From JACOVP01 sp035289145 (GTDB lineage Archaea > Nanobdellota > Nanobdellia > SCGC-AAA011-G17 > UBA489), in NCBI GenBank assembly GCA_035289145.1, contig DATDXZ010000041.1, positions 1 to 14,806 on the forward strand: a stretch of 14,806 bases of DNA, given 5' to 3'. The notes beneath the pieces are model-generated. The model worked only from the letters and a program-made list of their open reading frames with translations. It did not search any database and was not told the origin of the DNA. Each line of letters starts with the position of its first letter. Positions within the stretch are counted from its first letter, which is position 1. Of this stretch, positions 1 to 6,448 are shown piece by piece. The position numbers and the translations under genes are program-made.

Positions 1-116
1 TAACACGAGAAGTTAAAGCGTGGACAAAAAGAAGAAACAGACAAAGGAAGAAGATTAATTGGTCATTCACAAAACAGAAAGCTGATAAAAAATTAGGGAA
101 ATATTATGTTTCATAA
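1..116 (+). pseudogene. IS630-type transposase, C-terminal end (cut by window edge)
   Basis: Reading from base 3, an open frame without a start runs 37 codons to TAA at 114-116. The peptide contains VKAWTKRRN and KKINWSFTKQKADKKLGKYY, which matches the usual C-terminus of IS630/Tc1-mariner-type DDE transposases (pattern AW..RN......INW.FT...A..KL...Y). Only this tail is visible, so the catalytic DDE residues lie outside the window and it is unknown whether the element is intact. No terminal inverted repeat could be recognised after the stop codon. It is called partial; the label pseudogene here means incomplete in this window, not shown to be broken. Confidence 0.65.
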
Positions 117-119
117 TTA

Positions 120-302
120 ATGTGTCGAGGTACTAGCTATGGACAACCAGGTGCTGGATATAGTGTTGCTGCCAGATATTCAGCAGAAGAAAGTAATGCT
201 TATGGAATCAAGCCACGCAAAAAAGTAATAATGTTTCTCGGATGCACATGTGGTGGTAATAGTCCTTGTCGCGGCACATGTCGAACACTCTTTACTGAAT
301 GA
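120..302 (+). CDS. Doubtful small Cys-rich ORF, 60 aa
   Basis: A 60-codon frame starts four bases after the transposase stop and ends with a Cys-rich stretch, GCTCGGNSPCRGTC, that could bind a metal. No Shine-Dalgarno sequence is visible before the ATG and no membrane segment or known domain is recognised. A competing 29-codon frame (139-228) overlaps it in another frame. If the upstream IS630 element is intact, its terminal repeat should fall inside this frame, which argues against a real gene. Kept at low confidence only because of the regular Cys spacing (Cys-x-Cys, then Cys-x3-Cys). Confidence 0.2.
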   Translation: MCRGTSYGQPGAGYSVAARYSAEESNAYGIKPRKKVIMFLGCTCGGNSPCRGTCRTLFTE

Positions 303-312
303 ACACGAAACA

Positions 313-318
313 TTTAAA
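313..318 (+). promoter_or_regulatory. TATA box for leaderless 342-2117 gene
   Basis: TTTAAA (within CATTTAAAAAC) lies 29 nt before the ATG at 342. That places the transcription start at or next to the start codon. No Shine-Dalgarno sequence is present, which fits a leaderless archaeal transcript. Confidence 0.5.
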
Positions 319-341
319 AACATCAATAATTCAGCAATCCT

Positions 342-2117
342 ATGAATGATCAACCAGCACTTCCTTCTCAGCAACCACAGGCTCCAAAAGTGTCAGAAGA
401 GGAATTAAAAAAGAAATTTGACAAGTTAAAGGGTCAATTAGAAAAATTCAAGAAAAAAGCTCTCGAAAATAACAAAGAGATCATTGGTATAGCTTTGTTG
501 CCTCCAGAGAAGAAAGATGCGACGACGAACGACGTGCTCGTGCTCATTGATGACACGCAAGACTTGAAGGAAGACAAATTTCTCTTTAGAGATAAAGTAG
601 CTTTATCCTTGGACAAGATCGCAAAAGAGATTGACAAAGATTTAAAGCCGCAAGCACTAATCTTGACAGAATTGCGTGAAGCCTGTTTCGATGGAAAATA
701 TGAATTGATTAATCTTATCTCCTATAGTTTCTTTGTCTATGATGTCAAGGATTTGTTAAGCGCATTGAAAGTCAGCGAGATTCACAGATCCATGGTCATT
801 AAGAAATTTGAGAAATACGTTGTTAGTTACGTTGCGGTCGGGAGTTTATTCCGTGGCGATGCTAAGAGTAATGACATCGACATTGCTATAGTCATTGATG
901 ACACCGACGTCAAGAAAATGAATCGTCTCGAGTTAAGAGACAAGCTTGGTGCTATCATTAGAAGTATGGGGTATGAAGCGGCTACTATTGCAGGCGTGAA
1001 AAAAGAATTCCACATTCAAGTCTATATTTTGACAGATTTCTGGGAAGCAATCAAGGAAGCTAGTCCCGTCATCTTCACATTTTTGAGAGATGGAGTTCCA
1101 CTATATGATAGGGGTATCTTCATGTCCTGGAAATTATTGTTGCAGATGGGTCGTATTCGCCCGTCGCCGGAAGCTATCGACGTCCATATGGATATGGGTT
1201 CTCGCTTGGTGGACAGAGCAAAAGGGACTTTGCTCACTATTGTCGGAGAAGATTTGTATTATGCTGCTTTAAATCCAAGTCAGGCTGCTTTAATGTTATA
1301 TGGTGTTCCGCCACCAACACCTAAAGAAACCGTCAAGCTCGTCGAAGAGATTTTCGTGAAAAGAGAAAAACTTCTGGAGCAAAAATATGCTAACATCCTT
1401 GCGAATACAGTAAAGACACACAAAGACATTGAGCACGGTGTAGTTAAGGAGATCACAGGGAAAAAAATGGATCAAATGCTTACTGATGTTAAGGATTACT
1501 TGCAGCGCATTAAAAAACTATTCAGCCAGATTGAGAAGCAGACAGAAAAGAAATTTGTCCATGAGCTCTACGAAAGCTGCAAAAATGCAGTTGAAGAAGT
1601 GTTCGTGACGGAAAAGATGTCGAATGTGAAGCCTGAGCTTGGTCTTAAGCGTTTGGTGGACCAAGGAAAATTCCCGAAGAAGTTCTTAGAAGACTTTAAG
1701 GATATCATCAAGGTAAAAGATAACTATACGAAGATGAACAAGCACGAGATAGAGAAGGTTCGTCGTGAAACTGCGACATTCATCAGAGCAGTTGTGGAAT
1801 ATGTGCAGAGGAAACGAGGAGCTGAAGTGGAGCGCGCTCGCATCAGGATAAAATATGGTGAAAAGTTTGGAGACATATTCCTCTTGGAGTCTATTGCATT
1901 CATTATTGAAGACATTGATGCTGAAAAGAAAGAAGTTGCGAAAGCGAATCTCTTGCCAAATGGTGGTCTTGGAGAATTGCAGAAAAGTTCTTTGGAAGAG
2001 TTCGAGAAGGCGTTGGCTGAAGTGAAATTGCCGAGAAAAGTCTTCATCAAAGAGAAGATTTTTGAAGACTTGCGCAAATTGTATGGAAAAGACGTCGAAG
2101 TACAAGTCAGTGACTAA
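342..2117 (+). CDS. MNT-type nucleotidyltransferase domain protein with long helical C-terminus
   Basis: 591 residues, leaderless start supported by the TATA box at 313-318. Residues 17-45 are a charged, Lys/Glu-rich helix. Residues 46-150 look like a degenerate first alpha/beta lobe. Residues 164-180 carry the minimal nucleotidyltransferase signature GSLFRGDAKSNDID, with Gly167-Ser168 and Asp178/Asp180 as the metal-binding pair. The third acidic residue usually found on the next strand is not obvious: the candidate strand (222-228) reads EFHIQVY. From about 270 to the end the protein is mostly helical; LYYAALNPSQAALMLYG resembles a HEPN-like helical domain, but no clear R-x4-6-H RNase motif is seen. 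Such long nucleotidyltransferase proteins are known from DPANN genomes; substrate unknown. It is separate from the metal-related cluster that converges on it. Confidence 0.8.
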   Translation: MNDQPALPSQQPQAPKVSEEELKKKFDKLKGQLEKFKKKALENNKEIIGIALLPPEKKDATTNDVLVLIDDTQDLKEDKFLFRDKVALSLDKIAKEIDKDLKPQALILTELREACFDGKYELINLISYSFFVYDVKDLLSALKVSEIHRSMVIKKFEKYVVSYVAVGSLFRGDAKSNDIDIAIVIDDTDVKKMNRLELRDKLGAIIRSMGYEAATIAGVKKEFHIQVYILTDFWEAIKEASPVIFTFLRDGVPLYDRGIFMSWKLLLQMGRIRPSPEAIDVHMDMGSRLVDRAKGTLLTIVGEDLYYAALNPSQAALMLYGVPPPTPKETVKLVEEIFVKREKLLEQKYANILANTVKTHKDIEHGVVKEITGKKMDQMLTDVKDYLQRIKKLFSQIEKQTEKKFVHELYESCKNAVEEVFVTEKMSNVKPELGLKRLVDQGKFPKKFLEDFKDIIKVKDNYTKMNKHEIEKVRRETATFIRAVVEYVQRKRGAEVERARIRIKYGEKFGDIFLLESIAFIIEDIDAEKKEVAKANLLPNGGLGELQKSSLEEFEKALAEVKLPRKVFIKEKIFEDLRKLYGKDVEVQVSD

Positions 2118-2238
2118 TATTCATTCTCCCCTAGCTGCCGTTACTGGAACCAAGTAGGATGCATAATTAAGAGCATAATAACAAAATAGAGTATAAACGA
2201 AGTTAGTATAATCTTCCCTTTATGTTGCTCAAAAAAAG

Positions 2239-2454
2239 TCAATGACAACCACCTCCTTCTTTCTGTTCTTTAGAAGTCTCTGAAGAGGGTTTATGGTGCA
2301 TTTGCATCATAATATAATGCATCAAGGGGCATAAGAGCAGTATAAACCAGAAGAGATACTTGTTGTTGGTGCCAAAAAAAGAAACTGCAAGCAAGAGAAG
2401 GATAGGAAGAACGCAGCAAAGCACCATGAGGAGATTATGATTTTTTAGGTTCAT
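2239..2454 (-). CDS. Small two-helix membrane protein, DUF2933-like, Cys/His tail
   Basis: 71 residues, two membrane helices (about 8-27 and 33-50). The second helix ends in LLCPLMHYIMMQMHH (Cys42, His46, Met49, Met50, Met52, His53, His54), which fits the CPLMH signature of the DUF2933 family, small membrane proteins often found beside copper genes in bacteria. The first helix carries Cys13-Cys14, and the protein ends in GGGCH, giving a second possible metal site. It is the last gene of a three-gene operon (2239-3012), five bases after the stop of the gene before it, with only a weak ribosome site. Role inferred: copper binding or handling at the membrane. Confidence 0.7.
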   Translation of the reverse strand: MNLKNHNLLMVLCCVLPILLLLAVSFFGTNNKYLFWFILLLCPLMHYIMMQMHHKPSSETSKEQKEGGGCH

Positions 2455-2459
2455 GTGTC

Positions 2460-2720
2460 TCAGTCTCGTCTCACGGTATTATTTCTTCTGGGATGATTAA
2501 GTGATTGATAAGCTAAGATTGCGAATATGACTAATATGCTTAATATTAGCCAAAATCCTAAATGATGAAAACTAGAGGAAGAGCTATGCATCATAGAGCA
2601 GGAATTTTGGGAGATCACAGATGTAAAAAAGAAGTTATTGCTCAGAAAGTTCACTACAAAAAACATAAGTAGCGCTCCTATAATAATTCCTGTCCATAAC
2701 GATGACGTTCGCTCTTGCAT
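2460..2720 (-). CDS. Two-helix membrane protein with Cys-Met-Met-His loop
   Basis: 86 residues from the ATG at 2720, which I prefer because AGGT overlapping the upstream stop sits seven bases before it; an in-frame ATG at 2744 would add eight residues and overlap the upstream gene by 20 bases. Helix one (about 9-27) and helix two (about 53-71) flank a loop with SCSMMHSSSSSFHH, a plausible soft-metal site (Cys, two Met, three His). The C-terminus is basic. No known family recognised. Second gene of the operon under the promoter module at 3058-3091. Inferred role: copper or other soft-metal binding on the outer face of the membrane. Confidence 0.7.
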   Translation of the reverse strand: MQERTSSLWTGIIIGALLMFFVVNFLSNNFFFTSVISQNSCSMMHSSSSSFHHLGFWLILSILVIFAILAYQSLNHPRRNNTVRRD

Positions 2721-2724
2721 AAAA

Positions 2725-3012
2725 TTACCTGTGGTGGCTCTCATGTTCTTCTTGAGTCATGCCTTGTGAGCCAATCATGCCTTGCATCATGGCATCCATA
2801 TTGCCTTCTTGCATCATTCCATCCATTAGGGTTTCACAGTCTTCATGCATGTCTTGCATAGTAGACATCATAGTTCCCATTTGCTGCATCATAGGTTGCG
2901 CCTGTCCTTGGTCTGCAGTAACCAGATTGTCAGTTCCTGTATAAAGTCCGACAAGTAATAAAATGCTTGTTACAGCTGCAAAGGGAAGCAGTTTATTTCC
3001 TTTTGATTTCAT
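2725..3012 (-). CDS. Secreted Met-rich protein (putative copper-binding)
   Basis: 95 residues from the ATG at 3012, chosen because GGAGG lies eight bases upstream; upstream in-frame ATGs lack this. Residues 1-30 form a signal peptide or anchor (KSKGNKLLPF, then a hydrophobic run to LYTG). The mature part contains 15 Met, one Cys and four His in about 60 residues, for example PMMQQMGTMMSTMQDMHEDC and a C-terminal EEHESHHR. This composition is typical of exported Cu(I)-binding proteins, though no exact family is recognised. First gene of its operon, under the shared promoter module at 3058-3091. Inferred role: copper buffering outside the cytoplasmic membrane. Confidence 0.75.
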   Translation of the reverse strand: MKSKGNKLLPFAAVTSILLLVGLYTGTDNLVTADQGQAQPMMQQMGTMMSTMQDMHEDCETLMDGMMQEGNMDAMMQGMIGSQGMTQEEHESHHR

Positions 3013-3057
3013 GTTAGATACCTCCATAAATTGATGTGTTTCTTTCACGAGTGTTGC

Positions 3058-3091
3058 TATATATCACTTGTTTATCAGACCGTCCAAGACC
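3058..3091 (-). promoter_or_regulatory. Shared promoter/operator module, copy A
   Basis: On the minus strand this reads GGTCTTGGACGGTCT (3091-3077), a 12-base spacer GATAAACAAGTG, then ATATATA. It matches copies B, C and D base for base at most positions with identical spacing. It lies 46 bases upstream of the ATG at 3012, giving a short leader with GGAGG. The operator abuts the stop codon of the gene upstream (3093), so it starts a new transcript inside the minus-strand cluster. Confidence 0.8.
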
Positions 3092-3092
3092 A

Positions 3093-3560
3093 TTATGAGC
3101 AGCAATGTTCAAGTTTTTCCCTCAAGTGTTGTGTTTTTAATGATAAATTCTTTTTTTTGGGAAGAGATAAAAGAAGAGCGAAAAAGAAAATGGGGACTAA
3201 GACATAGAGTGATGAAACTATGAAATTTTTTGTAAGAACAAAGTAAGCGATAGATGTTCCTAGCAAGATAAGCAAAAGACTCAAGACAGGATTCTTTGAT
3301 TGGAGTTGTTGTCTTAAAGTAAGTTTATACATAAGACCTGTAATGCTCTCTCCCATAAGGATGCCTAAAAGAGTAGTGTCTAGAGGGACAGCAAAAAAGC
3401 TAAGGATGAAAAGTCCTGTCCAAGTCAGAAAAACACTGGCACATAAAGCACAGAAAGAGAATGGAAGAAGTTTCTGCAGGGTTCTTTTGAAGAAGGTAAA
3501 GAGAAAGAAAAGAAAAACAATCATCAATAAGACAAGAGTAAGCATTGCCATCACATCCAC
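3093..3560 (-). CDS. Multi-helix membrane protein with CALC motif and terminal Cys-Cys
   Basis: 155 residues, about four to five membrane helices. Notable residues are FCALC (Cys37, Cys40) at the start of the second helix, an acidic GES in the third, and a C-terminal EHCCS. No family is recognised. The start is uncertain: the ATG at 3560 overlaps the CcdA-fusion gene by ten bases, while the ATG at 3551 forms a TGATG stop-start overlap and may be the real one. Last gene of the six-gene operon from promoter B. The paired cysteines and the position after the thioredoxin-CcdA fusion suggest a role in membrane thiol transfer or metal handling; this is inference. Confidence 0.7.
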   Translation of the reverse strand: MDVMAMLTLVLLMIVFLFFLFTFFKRTLQKLLPFSFCALCASVFLTWTGLFILSFFAVPLDTTLLGILMGESITGLMYKLTLRQQLQSKNPVLSLLLILLGTSIAYFVLTKNFIVSSLYVLVPIFFFALLLSLPKKKNLSLKTQHLREKLEHCCS

Positions 3561-4735
3561 GTTATCCCAAAGATAAGTAAAGAGAGCAGAATCATAATAA
3601 TGCCACTAATTAGCTTCAGACGCTTGCCCTTGGTCAATTCTAGACGCTCAAGCTTCGCAACGACTTTTTTGTTGCCGGCTAAGATCAAGATAATAATTAA
3701 GGGGACAATAAACATAAAGTTGTAAATGAAGAGGTAGAATATCCCTTGGAGATACTGTGTCTTTACCAAAAGAAGGCTCATAATAGAAAGGTAAATGCCT
3801 GCTGTGCAGCCAAAAGAACAGATACCAACAAGAAGACCTACTAAAAATATTGTAGGGATGGTTGCTTGTTCTAGAAGACGTGCGATAGTGGGCTTGACAA
3901 ACTTAGGCATGCCAAACGACCAAGTGTTTTTTCCATAATAGCTTATAATATTAAAAATTCCCAGAAGAAGAACTAAGAATGCTCCTATTTTTGCAGCAAA
4001 ATGAGGATCACTTGAAAAGGTTACAGCGCGGAGGATGCCGATGCCGATGCCAAAATAAGCTAAGAAGATACCTATAATATAAGCTGCTCCAACTTTGAGA
4101 ATGCTTGTGCGTGATCTTCTGAGAGTGAACAAAAAGGCAAGAAAGAAAAGAAGTACTGTAATAGTGCAGGGATGAACACCTGCTAAGAATGCGTTAAATA
4201 CGACGAGAAAGAGGAATGAAGTTTGCCATGAGGAAGACGGCTTAGGAGTCTGTTGTTCAGTGCATTCTGCAAACGGCTTGTCTGTAGTGCAAGCTACTGT
4301 AGTTCCATCAGGAAAAAGAACAGTATATTCAGTTTCAAATGATTCCATAGAGTCTTGAAAGAGAACTAATTTTGGAAATTGTTGGTTGGGATATTGCTGG
4401 AAGAGTTGTTCAAGAGCTTCAAGAGGCACATGGCCTTCCAAGGTTAGATCATTAATGAGGGTGACCATATGCCCCTGAAGCGAATAGGGGATGTTGTTTG
4501 TTCGAGTAAAACTGTCTAATTCTTGTAATGCTTCTTTATCACTGAGAATGCTTTTTTCTAGAATGTCAGTTTCAGTTATGCCTTGCTCTGCGAGAAATGC
4601 TTTGAATTCTTTGAGATAAATACTGCAATGGCCGCAGCTCTCGCTCTTGTAGATCATTACAGTCGTTGCAGATACTGCTAGGCTTCCAGCAAGTAAGGAA
4701 AAAAAAAGAAAGAAAAAGAAGTTAGCTCTTTTCAT
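3551..4735 (-). CDS. Thioredoxin-like domain fused to CcdA/DsbD-type membrane domain
   Basis: 394 residues. Residues 1-23 are a signal peptide; residues 25-135 form an exported thioredoxin-like domain with the redox motif CGHC (34-37). A second Cys pair (Cys149, Cys158) lies in the linker. From about 172 there are six membrane helices of the CcdA/DsbD type, with HPC (Cys190) in the first and GICSFGCTAG (Cys306, Cys310) in the fourth, the positions used to pass electrons through the membrane. Family role: carries reducing equivalents from cytoplasmic thioredoxin to exported thiol proteins. Having the thioredoxin domain in front of CcdA makes it a self-contained reductase. It directly follows three genes whose products end in a free Cys, and these are plausible clients. 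Strong call. Confidence 0.9.
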   Translation of the reverse strand: MKRANFFFFLFFSLLAGSLAVSATTVMIYKSESCGHCSIYLKEFKAFLAEQGITETDILEKSILSDKEALQELDSFTRTNNIPYSLQGHMVTLINDLTLEGHVPLEALEQLFQQYPNQQFPKLVLFQDSMESFETEYTVLFPDGTTVACTTDKPFAECTEQQTPKPSSSWQTSFLFLVVFNAFLAGVHPCTITVLLFFLAFLFTLRRSRTSILKVGAAYIIGIFLAYFGIGIGILRAVTFSSDPHFAAKIGAFLVLLLGIFNIISYYGKNTWSFGMPKFVKPTIARLLEQATIPTIFLVGLLVGICSFGCTAGIYLSIMSLLLVKTQYLQGIFYLFIYNFMFIVPLIIILILAGNKKVVAKLERLELTKGKRLKLISGIIMILLSLLIFGITWM

Positions 4736-4738
4736 AGC

Positions 4739-4939
4739 TTAACAACCGCCGACCATACCTGCAGAGGAAGAAGCAGAGGAAGAGTATCTTGTCGCTCCCT
4801 GTGCGCCAGCACCGTTTGCGCTTGGTTGTCCTAAATTTCCTACAAGATCACTTTTCATGCCGCTGATCTCGATAGCTTGGACTCCTGCTAATATAATGAG
4901 CCCGATCATGATAACTGCTATGATTGTTTCCTTATTCAT
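4739..4939 (-). CDS. Small anchored exported protein ending in MVGGC (66 aa)
   Basis: 66 residues: one N-terminal membrane helix (about 5-23), then GVQAIEISGMKSDL, then a Ser/Gly/Ala-rich low-complexity tail that ends in GMVGGC. The terminal pentapeptide is identical to that of two other proteins in this operon although its codons (GTC GGC GGT TGT) differ in every third base from the other two copies. GGAGG, inside the last codons of the upstream gene, lies seven bases before the ATG. The single Cys is the last residue, so it would sit outside the membrane on a flexible arm. Family unknown to me. Suggested role: thiol carrier, metal ligand or attachment point. Confidence 0.75.
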   Translation of the reverse strand: MNKETIIAVIMIGLIILAGVQAIEISGMKSDLVGNLGQPSANGAGAQGATRYSSSASSSAGMVGGC

Positions 4940-5191
4940 TTAGCATCCTCCTACCATGCTCGGTGCATTGCTAGTCCTGCTGCTTCCTTTGCTTGCGGCT
5001 TGATCTGGATGCATGCGGGCCATCATGGCTTCATAACTTTCTCCACCATTGCTATTTGCAGAAATTTTTGTATTTCCTGTGCTTGCTCCATTGACTCCCA
5101 AACTATTCTTAAGGGAGCTGATCTGAACAAACTGGAAAACAGAAAAGACTACAAAGATCACTACCATACCTACTATCAATTTATTGTTCAT
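4940..5191 (-). CDS. Small anchored exported protein ending in MVGGC (83 aa)
   Basis: 83 residues from the ATG at 5191, chosen for AGGAGG seven bases upstream and an ATGA overlap with the stop of the preceding gene; an upstream in-frame ATG at 5218 is less likely. One N-terminal membrane helix (about 4-21), then FQFVQISSLKNSL, which resembles VQAIEISGMKSDL of the 66-residue protein. A polar linker with ESYEAMMARMHPDQ follows, and the end is APSMVGGC. The only Cys is terminal. Its last codons (GGA GGA) double as the Shine-Dalgarno sequence of the next gene. Likely a paralogue of the 66-residue protein; function unknown. Confidence 0.75.
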   Translation of the reverse strand: MNNKLIVGMVVIFVVFSVFQFVQISSLKNSLGVNGASTGNTKISANSNGGESYEAMMARMHPDQAASKGSSRTSNAPSMVGGC

Positions 5192-5463
5192 TGTTGTGCC
5201 TCCTGAAATCTGTTCCATAATTGTACAAACACAGCAGCTAGAATTGCTGCCGTTAGAATGCTACTAAAAAATCCCAGAAAAAGAGAAACAAGGGAAGGTG
5301 TTGCTGCTGATATTTTGGTTAAATCTAAGCCATGAAACCAAAGGCTGAAAAATCGTACTGCTGCTTGCGGTGCTGCAAGAACAAAAAAAGCGCAGAGCGC
5401 ATAGACCAGAGCAATAAAGCTTGTGACAGTCTTTACAACAGGACTTAGAGATAACTTACCCAT
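5188..5463 (-). CDS. DUF5676-like two-helix membrane protein
   Basis: 91 residues from the ATG at 5463, one base after the stop of the upstream gene and eight bases after GGAGG located in that gene's last codons. Helix one spans about 12-31. The segment LWFHGLDLTKI (41-51) and the second helix ending in LWNRFQEA match the pattern of DUF5676 membrane proteins (HG.DL..I, then a Gly/Ala-rich helix and a Y/W-N-R-F end), which often neighbour copper and heavy-metal genes. No function is established. Second gene of the operon from promoter B, overlapping the next gene by four bases. Confidence 0.7.
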   Translation of the reverse strand: MGKLSLSPVVKTVTSFIALVYALCAFFVLAAPQAAVRFFSLWFHGLDLTKISAATPSLVSLFLGFFSSILTAAILAAVFVQLWNRFQEAQQ

Positions 5464-5464
5464 C

Positions 5465-6364
5465 TTAACAGCCTCCAACCATACCACCGCTACCAGCGCT
5501 GCCACTAACAGTAACATCTTTTTCTATGCCTCGATATGCATTGCTTCCTAAGTTGCTGTAAGTGAAAGGAACGCCTTTTTCCTTCATGGCTGCTGCCTTA
5601 GTGCTCATAGGTCCTGGGAAAAACAAAGTCTTCCATTTGGCAAGTTCTTCTAAGATCTGTGCATCAGTGTATTCTGAGACGTGCTCAGTAATCAAATATT
5701 TAGCTAGACCTCGCATTGCAAAACTATGCGCGCAACCGCAAGCTGCGCCGCCTGCTTTCTGTTTATACTGGTCTGCTTGGTCTGCTGTTATCTTGCCATT
5801 TGCTATAGCATCTTGAATTTGTTGTTCTATTCTTTGTTCATCTTCTTTTGTAAAAATAATTGATTTTGCTCCACAACAATATTCGCAGCTGATCTGTGAT
5901 GCTATGGTAATATATCTCTCCATGTCTTTACCGCTCAAAGTCATCGATTCATAGTTTCGCAAAACAGCTATAGCCTGTTCTGTTCTCTGCAGATCATTAG
6001 CGCTGACATCGTCATAACTAATGCCTAATTCTTTGCCATAAATTTCTGGTACTCCTGTGGGTGCTACCGACGCAGCAACTAAGCTAATTCCAGTTGCCAA
6101 AGGTCTTCCTTCTGCAAGAGAAGCAATGCTCAATAATTGAAATTGATTAAAAATCATAATGAGAAATGCAGCCGCTGCTAAGAATAACAGTAATTTGGCG
6201 TTGACTGGTGTTGTTTCTTCTACTCTTTTATTATCCATATGTTTGTTTGCCTTATAGGAAACAGGTTTCATAGAGCAACAGCGAGAGGTAGCTGTTTCTT
6301 TTTCTTTCTTCTCTCGCTTTTGATACTCTTGGTCAACCGTATTCAATTCTTTTCTTTTTCTCAT
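5465..6364 (-). CDS. Anchored exported Cys-cluster protein (CxxCC, CGCxHS) ending in MVGGC
   Basis: 299 residues; AGGAGG nine bases before the ATG supports the start. A charged cytoplasmic N-terminus with Cys29-Cys30 precedes a membrane helix (about 57-79). The exported part has SCEYCCG (Cys160, Cys163, Cys164) and AACGCAHSFAMRGLAKYL (Cys209, Cys211, His213, Met217), then a helical segment with FFPGPMSTK and a Ser/Gly tail ending GGMVGGC. The two clusters together look like a metal-binding site or a disulfide-linked helical pair; there is a loose likeness to PCYCGC-type proteins, not enough for a family call. First gene of the six-gene operon under promoter B. It shares its terminal pentapeptide with the two small anchored proteins downstream and is probably the main functional member of that set. 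Confidence 0.8.
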   Translation of the reverse strand: MRKRKELNTVDQEYQKREKKEKETATSRCCSMKPVSYKANKHMDNKRVEETTPVNAKLLLFLAAAAFLIMIFNQFQLLSIASLAEGRPLATGISLVAASVAPTGVPEIYGKELGISYDDVSANDLQRTEQAIAVLRNYESMTLSGKDMERYITIASQISCEYCCGAKSIIFTKEDEQRIEQQIQDAIANGKITADQADQYKQKAGGAACGCAHSFAMRGLAKYLITEHVSEYTDAQILEELAKWKTLFFPGPMSTKAAAMKEKGVPFTYSNLGSNAYRGIEKDVTVSGSAGSGGMVGGC

Positions 6365-6409
6365 AGATGAAAACCTCCTGAAGTGTTTGCTTGGAGGAAA
6401 AGTTAGAAC

Positions 6410-6443
6410 TATATATCACTTGTTTGTAAGACCGTCCAAGACC
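6410..6443 (-). promoter_or_regulatory. Shared promoter/operator module, copy B
   Basis: Minus strand: GGTCTTGGACGGTCT (6443-6429), spacer TACAAACAAGTG, then ATATATA. The operator is identical to copy A. The ATG of the first operon gene is 46 bases downstream of the TATA box edge, the same distance as in copy A, leaving a short leader with AGGAGG. It should drive the six-gene operon 6364 to 3093. Confidence 0.8.
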
Positions 6444-6448
6444 GAAAA

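Noticed and set aside
1686..2105. Minus-strand open frames opposite the nucleotidyltransferase gene
   Set aside because: They are antisense to Lys/Glu-rich coding sequence, which readily leaves Phe/Leu/Ser-rich open frames; no start signals are visible.
3343..3576. Plus-strand open frame with basic composition opposite the CALC membrane protein gene
   Set aside because: It is antisense to a hydrophobic gene in a tight operon, and its Lys/Arg-rich content is what the complement of Phe/Leu codons gives.
4739..6364. MVGGC as a CaaX-type prenylation signal or a ubiquitin-like GG end
   Set aside because: CaaX needs the Cys four from the end, and ubiquitin-like modifiers are folded soluble domains; these proteins are membrane-anchored with flexible exported tails.
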